Source: Enterococcus sp. ZJ1622 (lineage in GTDB: Bacteria; Bacillota; Bacilli; Lactobacillales; Enterococcaceae). From it: a stretch of 64,000 bases of DNA. Every line of letters starts with the position of its first letter. Positions within the stretch are counted from its first letter, which is position 1. Shown here piece after piece: positions 18,904 to 26,530 of this stretch. Position numbers and translations under genes: made by a program. Location: contig NZ_JAAKDW010000001.1 in NCBI RefSeq assembly GCF_011038845.1, forward strand, positions 290,655 through 354,654. The letters are read 5' to 3'. The notes under the pieces were generated by a model. It searched no databases. It was given only the letters and a program-made list of their open reading frames with translations, and was not told the DNA's origin.

Positions 18904-19908
18904 ATGGAATCTCAAGTATATATAATTGCGGAGATTGGAGTAAATCACAATGGAAGTCTTGATTTAGCCTTAAAAAGTATTGATAAAGCCAAAGAATGTG
19001 GAGCTGATGCGGTTAAATTCCAAACATTTAAGACAAGTAAATTAGTTTCTAAAAAAGCTCCAATGGCAAAATATCAGAAAGCTAATTTGGAGAAAGATGG
19101 TTCTCAATTTGATATGTTAGAAAAATTGGAATTATCAAAGTCAGATTTTATTGAAATAAAACAATATTGTGCGCAAAAGGAAATTGATTTTTTGTCTACC
19201 CCTTTCGATGACGAAAGTGCGGCATTTTTAAAAGAAATAGGGGTAGAAGGATTTAAAATTGGTTCCGGAGATCTAACCAATCTACCTTTTCTTAGAAAAA
19301 TTGATATGTATGGACTACCAATCCTATTATCTACGGGTATGTCTAATATGGATGAAGTCAGAGAAGCTATGGCGTGTTTTGTGGATAGTCCTGTAACAAT
19401 CCTTCATTGTACATCTAACTATCCTGCTGCTCCTGAAGATATTAATTTATTAGCTATCAATTCATTGAAGGAAACATTTAATGTGCCTGTAGGGTATTCT
19501 GACCATTCTTTAGGGTATGACGTTGGGATTTGCTCAGTTGCAATGGGTGCAAAAGTGATTGAAAAACATTTTACTTTGGATACGTCATTGCCTGGGCCAG
19601 ACCACAAAGCTTCTTTGGATCCTAAAGAATTTAAGGAGTTTGTAAATCATATTAGAAATGCTGAAGTTTTTCTAGGTGATGGTGTTAAAAGAGCAATGCC
19701 ATCTGAACTTAGCACTAAAGATGTTTCTAGAAAAAGTTTAGTTGTTACTAAAGATCTGAGTGTCGGAGATACTCTATCAGAAGAATCTCTTACAATTAAA
19801 CGTCCGGGAAATGGATTAGCACCTAAATATTTATATCAATATATTGGGAAAAGGGTCAAGAAATCAATAAGCGCAGATAGCATTCTGCTTGAGGAAGATG
19901 TTGAATGA
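18904..19908 (+). CDS. NeuB-family nonulosonic acid synthase (probable legionaminic acid synthase)
   Basis: The ATG at 18904 follows AAGGGGGAG by about 5 bases. The 334-residue enzyme has the NeuB start YIIAEIGVNHNGSLDLA, DAVKFQTFK, the metal and substrate region FKIGSGDLTN, ILHCTSNYPAA and VGYSDHSLG. A C-terminal SAF (antifreeze-like) domain (about 275-334) contains RKSLVVTKDLSVGD and KRPGNG. It condenses phosphoenolpyruvate with a 2-acetamido-mannose derivative to make a nine-carbon acid. With a dehydratase, aminotransferase and acetyltransferase beside it, the acceptor is probably 2,4-diacetamido-2,4,6-trideoxymannose rather than ManNAc (inference). The 3' end overlaps neuC by 4 bp. Confidence 0.9.
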   Translation: MESQVYIIAEIGVNHNGSLDLALKSIDKAKECGADAVKFQTFKTSKLVSKKAPMAKYQKANLEKDGSQFDMLEKLELSKSDFIEIKQYCAQKEIDFLSTPFDDESAAFLKEIGVEGFKIGSGDLTNLPFLRKIDMYGLPILLSTGMSNMDEVREAMACFVDSPVTILHCTSNYPAAPEDINLLAINSLKETFNVPVGYSDHSLGYDVGICSVAMGAKVIEKHFTLDTSLPGPDHKASLDPKEFKEFVNHIRNAEVFLGDGVKRAMPSELSTKDVSRKSLVVTKDLSVGDTLSEESLTIKRPGNGLAPKYLYQYIGKRVKKSISADSILLEEDVE

Positions 19909-21053
19909 AGAAAATCTTTATAGTGAGTGGCACTCGTGCTGATTATGGAATATATAAGCCAGTTGCTGAAGAATTAAAACGAAGCAATTGGGATGTGTCA
20001 TTTGTTGTTTCTGGTATGCATCTAGCTCATCAATATGGATTTACCAAGGAAATAATTTTAAAAGATGGTTTTAAAATTGTTGGAGAAGTTCAGAGTCTCT
20101 TCTTAGAAAATACGAAGGGAAACATGGCACGCTCAGTTTCATTAGAAATAAGTGGTTTTACCAATATTTTTGAGCAACATAACCCTGATTTTGTTTTATT
20201 GTTAGGAGATAGAGGAGAAATGCTAGCAGCTGGAATTGCTTGCTTATATCTGGGTATCAAAACAGCTCATATTCATGGGGGTGAAAGATCTGGTACCGTA
20301 GATGAATCAATTAGACATGCTGTTTCAAAGTTATCTTCAGTTCATTTTACTGCTACAAAGAAGAGTAAGGAACGTTTATTAAAAATGGGAGAGGATTCTT
20401 GGAGAATCTTTTCTGTAGGTGCTCCTAGAATCGATACAATCTTGAATAGTAAATTACCTAGTTTTGAGAGTATACAAAAAAAATATAATTTTAATTTTGA
20501 GAAAAAAGAATATATTTTACAAGTGTTTCATCCTGTGGTTACAGAATTAGAAAATATTGAAAAACAAGTATTGACTTTGATAAAGGCTATGAAGAATGAA
20601 TCAGTTCCAATTATCTGCATTTTACCTAATAGCGATGCTGGAAGTGAGATTATTCGAAAAATATACCAAGAAAACTTTATTTCAAATATCATATATATAA
20701 GCAACTTAAATCCTGAAGAATATTTAACAGTATTGAAAGAATGTAGGTTTATGATTGGGAATTCTTCTTCTGGGATAATTGAAGCAGCTTCTTTCAAAAT
20801 ACCAGTTATAAATTTAGGAACTAGGCAAAACGGACGTGAGCAATCTCCAAACATTATAAATGCAAATTTAGAAGTTAATGAAATTGAAACTGCATTAAAG
20901 TATGTTCAAAATCCTGTCTTTTTAAACAAATTAAGTAACGTTGTAAATATCTACGGCGATGGTAGAAGTGCCAAAAGAATAGTCAAAATATTGAATAAAA
21001 TTTTGGATGAGAAGGAAGAGTTGAAGTGGATTCAGAAAAAAATAGCTTATTAA
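19905..21053 (+). CDS. NeuC/LegG-type hydrolysing UDP-sugar 2-epimerase
   Basis: The 382-residue enzyme is coupled to the synthase gene by an ATGA overlap. It begins KKIFIVSGTRADYGIYKPV and has LLGDRGEMLAA about residue 100, AHIHGGERSGTVDESIRH (125-142) and the GNSSSGIIEAASF motif near residue 285. These are the signatures of the hydrolysing UDP-GlcNAc 2-epimerases NeuC and LegG, which release the 2-epimerised free sugar for the NeuB-type synthase. The RTR..H/E pattern is conserved, so an active enzyme is expected. Substrate (UDP-GlcNAc or UDP-diNAcBac) cannot be decided from motifs; gene context favours the latter. Confidence 0.9.
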   Translation: MKKIFIVSGTRADYGIYKPVAEELKRSNWDVSFVVSGMHLAHQYGFTKEIILKDGFKIVGEVQSLFLENTKGNMARSVSLEISGFTNIFEQHNPDFVLLLGDRGEMLAAGIACLYLGIKTAHIHGGERSGTVDESIRHAVSKLSSVHFTATKKSKERLLKMGEDSWRIFSVGAPRIDTILNSKLPSFESIQKKYNFNFEKKEYILQVFHPVVTELENIEKQVLTLIKAMKNESVPIICILPNSDAGSEIIRKIYQENFISNIIYISNLNPEEYLTVLKECRFMIGNSSSGIIEAASFKIPVINLGTRQNGREQSPNIINANLEVNEIETALKYVQNPVFLNKLSNVVNIYGDGRSAKRIVKILNKILDEKEELKWIQKKIAY

Positions 21054-21703
21054 AATATTCCAAATATCAATATATCATTATTGGCGCAGGTGGGCACGCA
21101 AAGGTCATTCTTGAGACTTTAAGATTAGAGAATAAAAAAATTTATGGATTTTTCGATGATAATAATGTTAAATTACAAGGACTAAAGTATCTTGGTACAA
21201 TAAAAGAACTGAACAAATGGACGGATAAAGAGAAAGAAAAATATAAGTTTATTATAGCTATTGGTGATTGTGCTGTGAGAAAAAAAATTGTGGAACAATT
21301 GAATTTATCTAGTGAACAATATGGGGTAGCTATTCATCCTAGTGCTATTCTTGCTGAATCAATTTCTATTGGACCTGGAACTGTTATTTTTGCGAATGCT
21401 GTGCTTAATCCAGACGCTGTAATTGAAAAACATGTCATAATAAACACTGGTTGTATTGTCGAACACGATTGTATAATTAAAAGTTATGTTCATCTATCTC
21501 CAGGAGTGGCATTAGCTGGAGGGGTAAGAGTAGGAATAGGAACTCAAATTGGAATTGGCTCTCAATGTATCCAGACGAAGAAAATTGGTTCTTGGTGTAT
21601 GATAGGCGCAGGCAGTACTATTGTTAAGGACATTCCATCTCATACCTTGGTTTATGGCACGCCTGCTAAAATTATGAAAGAAGGAATTAATATTGAATTC
21701 TAG
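21026..21703 (+). CDS. NeuD/PglD-type left-handed beta-helix sugar O/N-acetyltransferase
   Basis: This starts at a GTG (21026), preceded by AAGGAAGAG, 28 bp inside the end of the neuC-like gene. The 225-residue product has an N-terminal Rossmann-like domain (IIGAGGHAKVILETL) that binds the UDP-sugar. The C-terminal half is hexapeptide repeats (IGPGTVIFANAVLN, IINTGCIVEHDC, GGVRVGIGTQIGIGS, YGTPAKIMKEG). The histidine in EHDC is the usual catalytic base. PglD makes UDP-diNAcBac by N-acetylating the 4-amino group; the aminotransferase encoded next supplies that amino sugar. In simple sialic-acid loci the same family O-acetylates, so function here depends on context. Confidence 0.87.
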   Translation: MDSEKNSLLKYSKYQYIIIGAGGHAKVILETLRLENKKIYGFFDDNNVKLQGLKYLGTIKELNKWTDKEKEKYKFIIAIGDCAVRKKIVEQLNLSSEQYGVAIHPSAILAESISIGPGTVIFANAVLNPDAVIEKHVIINTGCIVEHDCIIKSYVHLSPGVALAGGVRVGIGTQIGIGSQCIQTKKIGSWCMIGAGSTIVKDIPSHTLVYGTPAKIMKEGINIEF

Positions 21704-22835
21704 AATTTTATTATCAAGCCCACATATGGGTGGGACAGAAGAAAAATATGTTGCTAAGGCTTTCAAGGATAATTGGATAGCACCACTAGGAGAAAATGTT
21801 GATAAATTTGAAGAAAGTATTACACAATATACTGGTTCTGAAGGAGGAGCTTCAGCATTAAGTTCAGGTACAGCAGCTATCCATTTGGCATTACGTTTAT
21901 TGAATGTAGGTAAAAATGATATTGTTTTTGCGCCTTCATTTACATTTATTGCTTCAGTAAATCCGATTCTATATCAAGGGGCTACTCCTGTATTTATTGA
22001 CTCAGAACCTAACACATGGAATATGAGCCCCATCGCTCTAGAACGAGCTTTAGAAGATGCAGAAAGAAATAATGAAATGCCTAAGGCAATCATAGTAGTG
22101 AACTTATATGGACAAATGGCTAATTATGAACAAATTTTAACTATTGCGAATCGTTTCAATATCCCGGTAGTGGAAGATGCTGCAGAATCTTTAGGTTCAA
22201 CTTACAAAGGAGTTTCTTCTGGTCTCTTTGGAACTATTGGTATTTATTCATTTAATGGAAATAAAATTATTACGACTTCTGGTGGAGGAGCTTTAGTAGC
22301 AAAAGATAAAAAATATGTCGAGCATTCAAGATTCTTAGCTACTCAAGCACGCGATCAAGCACCATATTATCAACACAGTGAAATAGGCTATAATTATCGT
22401 CTGAGTAACATTTCTGCTGGGATTGGACGTGGACAAATGGAAGTTTTAGATGACCGTGTCGCTAAACGCAGAGAGATTTTTGATCGATATAAGGACGCTT
22501 TTTCTGGATTGGACAGAATTGAAATGATGCCAGAAGTAGAAGATATGGTACCTAATCGATGGTTGTCTACCTTAACAATTAACGGTTATAATTCTATTGA
22601 TCAAGTAGTTGATTTAATAAATAAAATGAACGAAAAAAATATTGAAACTAGAGCTCTATGGAAACCACTTCACTTACAACCATTATTTCATAGCTCAAAG
22701 ATGTATTACCATGATGAAGGTACTAGTGTATCTGAAAAATTGTTTAATAGCGGACTCTGTCTGCCATCTGGGAGTAACATGACAGAGAGCGAACAAGAAT
22801 TTGTAATTGAAGAGTTTAAAAAATTATTTAAGTAG
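21693..22835 (+). CDS. PLP-dependent DegT/DnrJ/EryC1 sugar aminotransferase (PglE/LegC-like)
   Basis: The TTG start at 21693, with AAGGAA upstream, overlaps the acetyltransferase by 11 bp. The 380-residue enzyme begins with LLSSPHMGGTEEKYVAKAF. It has ALSSGTAAIHLAL (phosphate binding), VVEDAAESLGS (the PLP-ring aspartate) and YSFNGNKIITTSGGGALV, where the lysine of NGNK forms the PLP Schiff base. GYNYRLSNISAGIGRGQ is the family's substrate loop. It should aminate the 4-keto sugar made by the dehydratase at 17885. This step is not needed for N-acetylneuraminic acid, so it points to a diamino nonulosonic acid such as legionaminic acid. Confidence 0.92.
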   Translation: MNSRILLSSPHMGGTEEKYVAKAFKDNWIAPLGENVDKFEESITQYTGSEGGASALSSGTAAIHLALRLLNVGKNDIVFAPSFTFIASVNPILYQGATPVFIDSEPNTWNMSPIALERALEDAERNNEMPKAIIVVNLYGQMANYEQILTIANRFNIPVVEDAAESLGSTYKGVSSGLFGTIGIYSFNGNKIITTSGGGALVAKDKKYVEHSRFLATQARDQAPYYQHSEIGYNYRLSNISAGIGRGQMEVLDDRVAKRREIFDRYKDAFSGLDRIEMMPEVEDMVPNRWLSTLTINGYNSIDQVVDLINKMNEKNIETRALWKPLHLQPLFHSSKMYYHDEGTSVSEKLFNSGLCLPSGSNMTESEQEFVIEEFKKLFK

Positions 22836-22847
22836 GAGTGCTGTTGT

Positions 22848-23825
22848 ATGAAAGTGGGAATTATTGGATTAGGTTCTATGGGTAAAAGAAGATTACGTCT
22901 CATTCAAGCTAATTTTAATGATATTTTATTATGTGGTATTGATACCAATAATATAAGACGTCAAGAAGTAGAAAATAGATATGGTATACCCACCTATAGC
23001 AGTTTAGAGACAGCAAATACTGAATTTGAACTAGACACAGTTTTTGTCTGTACTTCTCCTATAACCCATGAAAATATAATTAAGGAAGCTTTAAATTTAG
23101 AGTGTAATATTTTTACTGAAATTAATTTATTAAATGAATATTATTCAGAGGTAATCCAATTAGCAGAAAAGAAAAGAAAGTTGTTGTACTTGTCTTCTAC
23201 ATTTTTAAAAAGAAAAGAAATACAATATATCCGATTAAAAGTAAAGGATGAACAAAATATTTCGTATCGGTATCATGTGGGACAATATCTCCCTGATTGG
23301 CATCCATGGGAAGATTACCGTAATTTTTTTGTTTCAAATAAAAAAACAAATGGCTGCAGAGAAATATTTGCTATTGAATTGCCTTGGATTATTGATACTT
23401 TTGGAAAAATTAAGAAATTCTCTGTAAATGCTCGAAAATTGTCCAATCTTGATATCGATTATCCAGACAGTTTTAATCTATTGATTGAACATGAGAGTGG
23501 TGTTGTCGGAACCATGACTGTAGATCTTGTTTCAAGAATTGCAAAAAGAGAATTAACGATAATTGGCGAAAATAATTTAATAGAATGGTATGGTAATCCA
23601 AATTCCTTATTTTCATGGAGTAATAAAGACTCTGATATGAAAAAAATTGAGTTGTATGATGATATAATTAGTGACAGTAATTATTCCCATACCATAATCG
23701 AAGATGCTTATTTAGAAGAAATAAAAGAATTTTTTATGATTTTAGAAAAAAATTTAAAACCCAATTACACTTTTGAACAAGACGACTATGTCATTAACTT
23801 AATTAATGAAATTGAGGCAAATTAG
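22848..23825 (+). CDS. Gfo/Idh/MocA-family protein with altered active site
   Basis: The 325-residue protein has an N-terminal NAD(P)-binding fold (VGIIGLGSMGKRRLRLIQ) and the family's C-terminal alpha/beta domain. The usual EKP motif, whose lysine is catalytic, is replaced by TEIN. The later GGG..LDxxxHxxD-type segment reads NGCREIFAIELPWIID, lacking the normal histidine. It may have another chemistry, work as a partner of the following paralogue, or be inactive. It lies between the aminotransferase and a second Gfo/Idh/MocA gene within the nonulosonic-acid block. TAGGAG precedes the ATG. Confidence 0.82.
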   Translation: MKVGIIGLGSMGKRRLRLIQANFNDILLCGIDTNNIRRQEVENRYGIPTYSSLETANTEFELDTVFVCTSPITHENIIKEALNLECNIFTEINLLNEYYSEVIQLAEKKRKLLYLSSTFLKRKEIQYIRLKVKDEQNISYRYHVGQYLPDWHPWEDYRNFFVSNKKTNGCREIFAIELPWIIDTFGKIKKFSVNARKLSNLDIDYPDSFNLLIEHESGVVGTMTVDLVSRIAKRELTIIGENNLIEWYGNPNSLFSWSNKDSDMKKIELYDDIISDSNYSHTIIEDAYLEEIKEFFMILEKNLKPNYTFEQDDYVINLINEIEAN

Positions 23826-23826
23826 T

Positions 23827-24732
23827 ATGAAAGTAATTTTTTTTGGATTAGGCTCAATCGGGAAAAGACACTTGAAAAATCTACTGAGTTTCGGTGCTGA
23901 AAGATCTGTTGAATCTGATATCACAGCTTACAGTAGTAGTGGCAAAAAAGAATTTCGAGGTATCACATATATCCAAGACGAAGAAGAGTTAGCCCCGCAT
24001 TATGACGTAGCATTTATCACAAATCCAACTTTTAAACATCTAGATACTTTAAATATGATTATAAAAAAAGCAGATTATATCTTTTTAGAAAAACCTGTTT
24101 TTTCGGAAAGTATCAATCTTTCCCAATATAATTATGATTATCAAAAAATTTATATAGCTGCTCCATTAAGGTATAAACAAGTTATGAATATTGTACGTGA
24201 AAAAATTTCTAGTACTGAAGTTTATTCAGCCAGAGTAACTTGTTCTTCTTATCTTCCAGAATGGAGAAAAGATACAGATTACAGAAAAAATTATTCTGCC
24301 TTCAAATCTATGGGTGGTGGTGTTGAATTAGACTGTATACATGAATTAGATTATGTTATAAATCTATTTGGTTTTCCAAAAGATGTGAAAAAGAAATTTG
24401 GTAAATTTTCTAATCTTGAAATTAAAAGTAATGATTTAGCTACTTACTTATTGGAATATAATGATAAAATTATAGAAGTCCATTTAGATTATTTTGGGAA
24501 AAAATCCAAAAGGAAGCTCGAATTATTTACTTCAGATGGATTTATTAATGTTGACTTGTTAGCTAATGAAGTAAGTATTGATGAGCATATCATTGAAAAG
24601 ATAGATGAATCCTCCAATTATATGTATGAAGAAGAATTAAAATATTTTTTAGAAAATGTAATAATGGGTAAAAGTAATTGGAATAATTTATACCATGCGA
24701 ATGAAGTATTAAAGATAGCTGAGGAGAAATAA
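23827..24732 (+). CDS. Gfo/Idh/MocA-family oxidoreductase
   Basis: I use the ATG at 23827, with GAGG 10 bases upstream and directly after the previous stop; an in-frame ATG at 23806 lies inside the upstream gene. The 301-residue protein has a dinucleotide-binding start (VIFFGLGSIGKRHLKNLL). It has an intact FLEKPVF motif with the catalytic lysine, and MGGGVELDCIHELDYVINLFG, which keeps the His and Asp of the active site. It may oxidise or reduce a sugar intermediate. Homologous oxidoreductases are found beside CMP-nonulosonate synthetase genes in other bacteria, but their role is unsettled. It abuts the cytidylyltransferase gene. Confidence 0.85.
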   Translation: MKVIFFGLGSIGKRHLKNLLSFGAERSVESDITAYSSSGKKEFRGITYIQDEEELAPHYDVAFITNPTFKHLDTLNMIIKKADYIFLEKPVFSESINLSQYNYDYQKIYIAAPLRYKQVMNIVREKISSTEVYSARVTCSSYLPEWRKDTDYRKNYSAFKSMGGGVELDCIHELDYVINLFGFPKDVKKKFGKFSNLEIKSNDLATYLLEYNDKIIEVHLDYFGKKSKRKLELFTSDGFINVDLLANEVSIDEHIIEKIDESSNYMYEEELKYFLENVIMGKSNWNNLYHANEVLKIAEEK

Positions 24733-25476
24733 ATGGAAATTTTGTTTACTATTTGCGGTAGAGCTGGTTCTAAAGGATTTAAAAATAAAAACTTGAAATA
24801 TTTAGCTAGAAAACCTTTAGTTCATTATGCTTTAGCAATAATTGATATCTATCAATCGAAACATCCTGAGTATAATTGTTCAATTTGCTTAAACACAGAC
24901 AGTGATGAATTAATAGAATTGACAACTAAATTAAATTCATCTGTAAAAATTATAGAACGGAAACCTGAATTAGCGACAGATACCGTAGGGAAAATTGAAG
25001 TAATTAGAGATTCATTTCTAAATTTAGAATCAGAAAAAAAACATTTTGACTTAATTGTAGATTTAGATTTAACCTCACCTTTACGTGAGGTTTCTGATCT
25101 TGAACAGTTGATATCTGAACATTTAAATAACATAGATGAAAAAGATGTTTATTTTTCAGTTGTGTCTGCAAGGCGTAATCCTTATTTCAATATGGTAAAA
25201 AAAATTGATAATGAAGTTACTATAGTTAATACATCGGATTATACATCTAGACAGCAAGCGCCAGAGGTCTTTGAGATGAATGCTTCTATGTACTCCTTTA
25301 AGCCTGAATTTCTAAAAAAGAATAATTATATCTTTAATGGGAAATGTGGAATAATAGTAATGAAAGATTATCTTGTTTTAGATATCGATAGTGAAGAAGA
25401 TTTTAATTGGTTAGAATTTTTATTCCCTAAATTTTTAGAAGATTCAATTGAACTGCAAGATATTTATAATCATTAG
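24733..25476 (+). CDS. CMP-nonulosonic acid synthetase (NeuA/LegF-like cytidylyltransferase)
   Basis: The 247-residue enzyme begins ILFTICGRAGSKGFKNKNLK, the RxGSKG...KN CTP-binding loop of acylneuraminate cytidylyltransferases. It has VDLDLTSPLRE (the metal-binding Asp and the TSPLR motif) and ends with LDIDSEEDFNWLEFL, the conserved C-terminal motif. It activates the nonulosonic acid with CTP for the transferase. The gene begins immediately after the preceding stop with a GAGGAG site and is the last AT-rich gene; 16 bp later the base composition changes abruptly. The length is normal for LegF/PseF/NeuA without the extra esterase domain. Confidence 0.92.
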   Translation: MEILFTICGRAGSKGFKNKNLKYLARKPLVHYALAIIDIYQSKHPEYNCSICLNTDSDELIELTTKLNSSVKIIERKPELATDTVGKIEVIRDSFLNLESEKKHFDLIVDLDLTSPLREVSDLEQLISEHLNNIDEKDVYFSVVSARRNPYFNMVKKIDNEVTIVNTSDYTSRQQAPEVFEMNASMYSFKPEFLKKNNYIFNGKCGIIVMKDYLVLDIDSEEDFNWLEFLFPKFLEDSIELQDIYNH

Positions 25477-25492
25477 CATTGGAGGATAGAAA

Positions 25493-26440
25493 ATGTCGAA
25501 CTATCTCATTCCCGGCGGCGCCGGCTTCATCGGCTCGACGCTCGCGAATTATTTGGGAAAAGAAAACAATGTGGTCGTGATCGATGACTTGTCGATGGGG
25601 AAAAAAGAGAATCTGGATGAATCGAAGCACATCACGTTTATTGAAGGGGACGTCGCTGACAAAAATTTGATGGAAAAGGTCATGAAAGAATACCGTTTCG
25701 ATTATATTTTCCATCTGGCGGCTGTTGCTAGTGTGGCGGATTCTGTCGCACGCCCGCTGGAGACTCATCGCGTGAATTTTGACAGCGTGCTGCTTATGCT
25801 TGAGCTTGTCCGCAGCTACCAGCCTGAGTTGAAACGGATCGTGTTCAGTTCGTCTGCTGCAGTTTATGGCGATGAACCAACGTTGCCTAAAAAAGAAGAA
25901 TCAGTCATTCGTCCATTGACACCGTATGCGATCGATAAATTTGCAGCGGAACAGTATGTTTTGGATTACTGTCATTTATATGGTGTTCCAACGAGTGCTG
26001 TGCGCTTTTTCAATGTTTATGGACCAAATCAAAACCCAAGCTCTCCTTATAGCGGCGTGATCTCCATTTTGGTCGATCGTTACAAGAAACAGCTTGCAGG
26101 AGAAGACACTTCATTTACTTTGTTTGGTGATGGCAGTCAATCAAGAGATTTTGTCTATGTGGATGATGTGATCCAAGCACTGCTTCTGGTTGCAACCAAA
26201 GAGGCTGCTTTAGGGAAACAGTTCAATGTCGGCACAGGAAAAGCGACGACGTTATTGGAACTGATCCATGCGATCGATGAGATACTTGAGGTAGAATTGA
26301 AGCTGGAGTATGAAGAAGAGCGTTCTGGTGATATCCATGACTCATTAGCGGATATCTCTAAAATCCAATCGATCGGTTATCAGCCTCGATATGATGTACT
26401 TAGCGGAATGACGAATTATCTGAAAACAGAAATCAAATAA
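25493..26440 (+). CDS. NAD-dependent sugar epimerase/dehydratase (GalE-like SDR)
   Basis: The 315-residue extended SDR has GGAGFIGSTLANYL (NAD binding), LAAVASVADSV, SSSAAVYGD with the catalytic serine region, and YAIDKFAAEQY with the YxxxK pair. RFFNVYGPNQNP and RDFVYVDDV are typical of UDP-glucose/UDP-GlcNAc 4-epimerases. It probably makes UDP-Gal, UDP-GalNAc or a related donor for the locus. Its first bases are GC-rich (GGCGGCGCCGGC), in sharp contrast to the preceding AT-rich genes, so it marks the right border of the inserted cassette and looks like native DNA. The operon terminator follows. Confidence 0.87.
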   Translation: MSNYLIPGGAGFIGSTLANYLGKENNVVVIDDLSMGKKENLDESKHITFIEGDVADKNLMEKVMKEYRFDYIFHLAAVASVADSVARPLETHRVNFDSVLLMLELVRSYQPELKRIVFSSSAAVYGDEPTLPKKEESVIRPLTPYAIDKFAAEQYVLDYCHLYGVPTSAVRFFNVYGPNQNPSSPYSGVISILVDRYKKQLAGEDTSFTLFGDGSQSRDFVYVDDVIQALLLVATKEAALGKQFNVGTGKATTLLELIHAIDEILEVELKLEYEEERSGDIHDSLADISKIQSIGYQPRYDVLSGMTNYLKTEIK

Positions 26441-26468
26441 AAAAGATCTTATGATAGTTTAAACGAAG

Positions 26469-26521
26469 AGAGCCAAACGCTTGAAGAACTTGTTTCATCG
26501 ATCAGCGTTCGGCTCTTTTTT
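26469..26521. terminator. Terminator between convergent genes (end of polysaccharide operon)
   Basis: A 13-bp stem (26469-26481 with 26504-26516, one mismatch) and a 22-base loop are followed by T's to 26521. Preceding A's make it usable from both strands, serving the epimerase gene and the convergent minus-strand gene at 26531. Confidence 0.8.
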
Positions 26522-26530
26522 ATAAAATTG

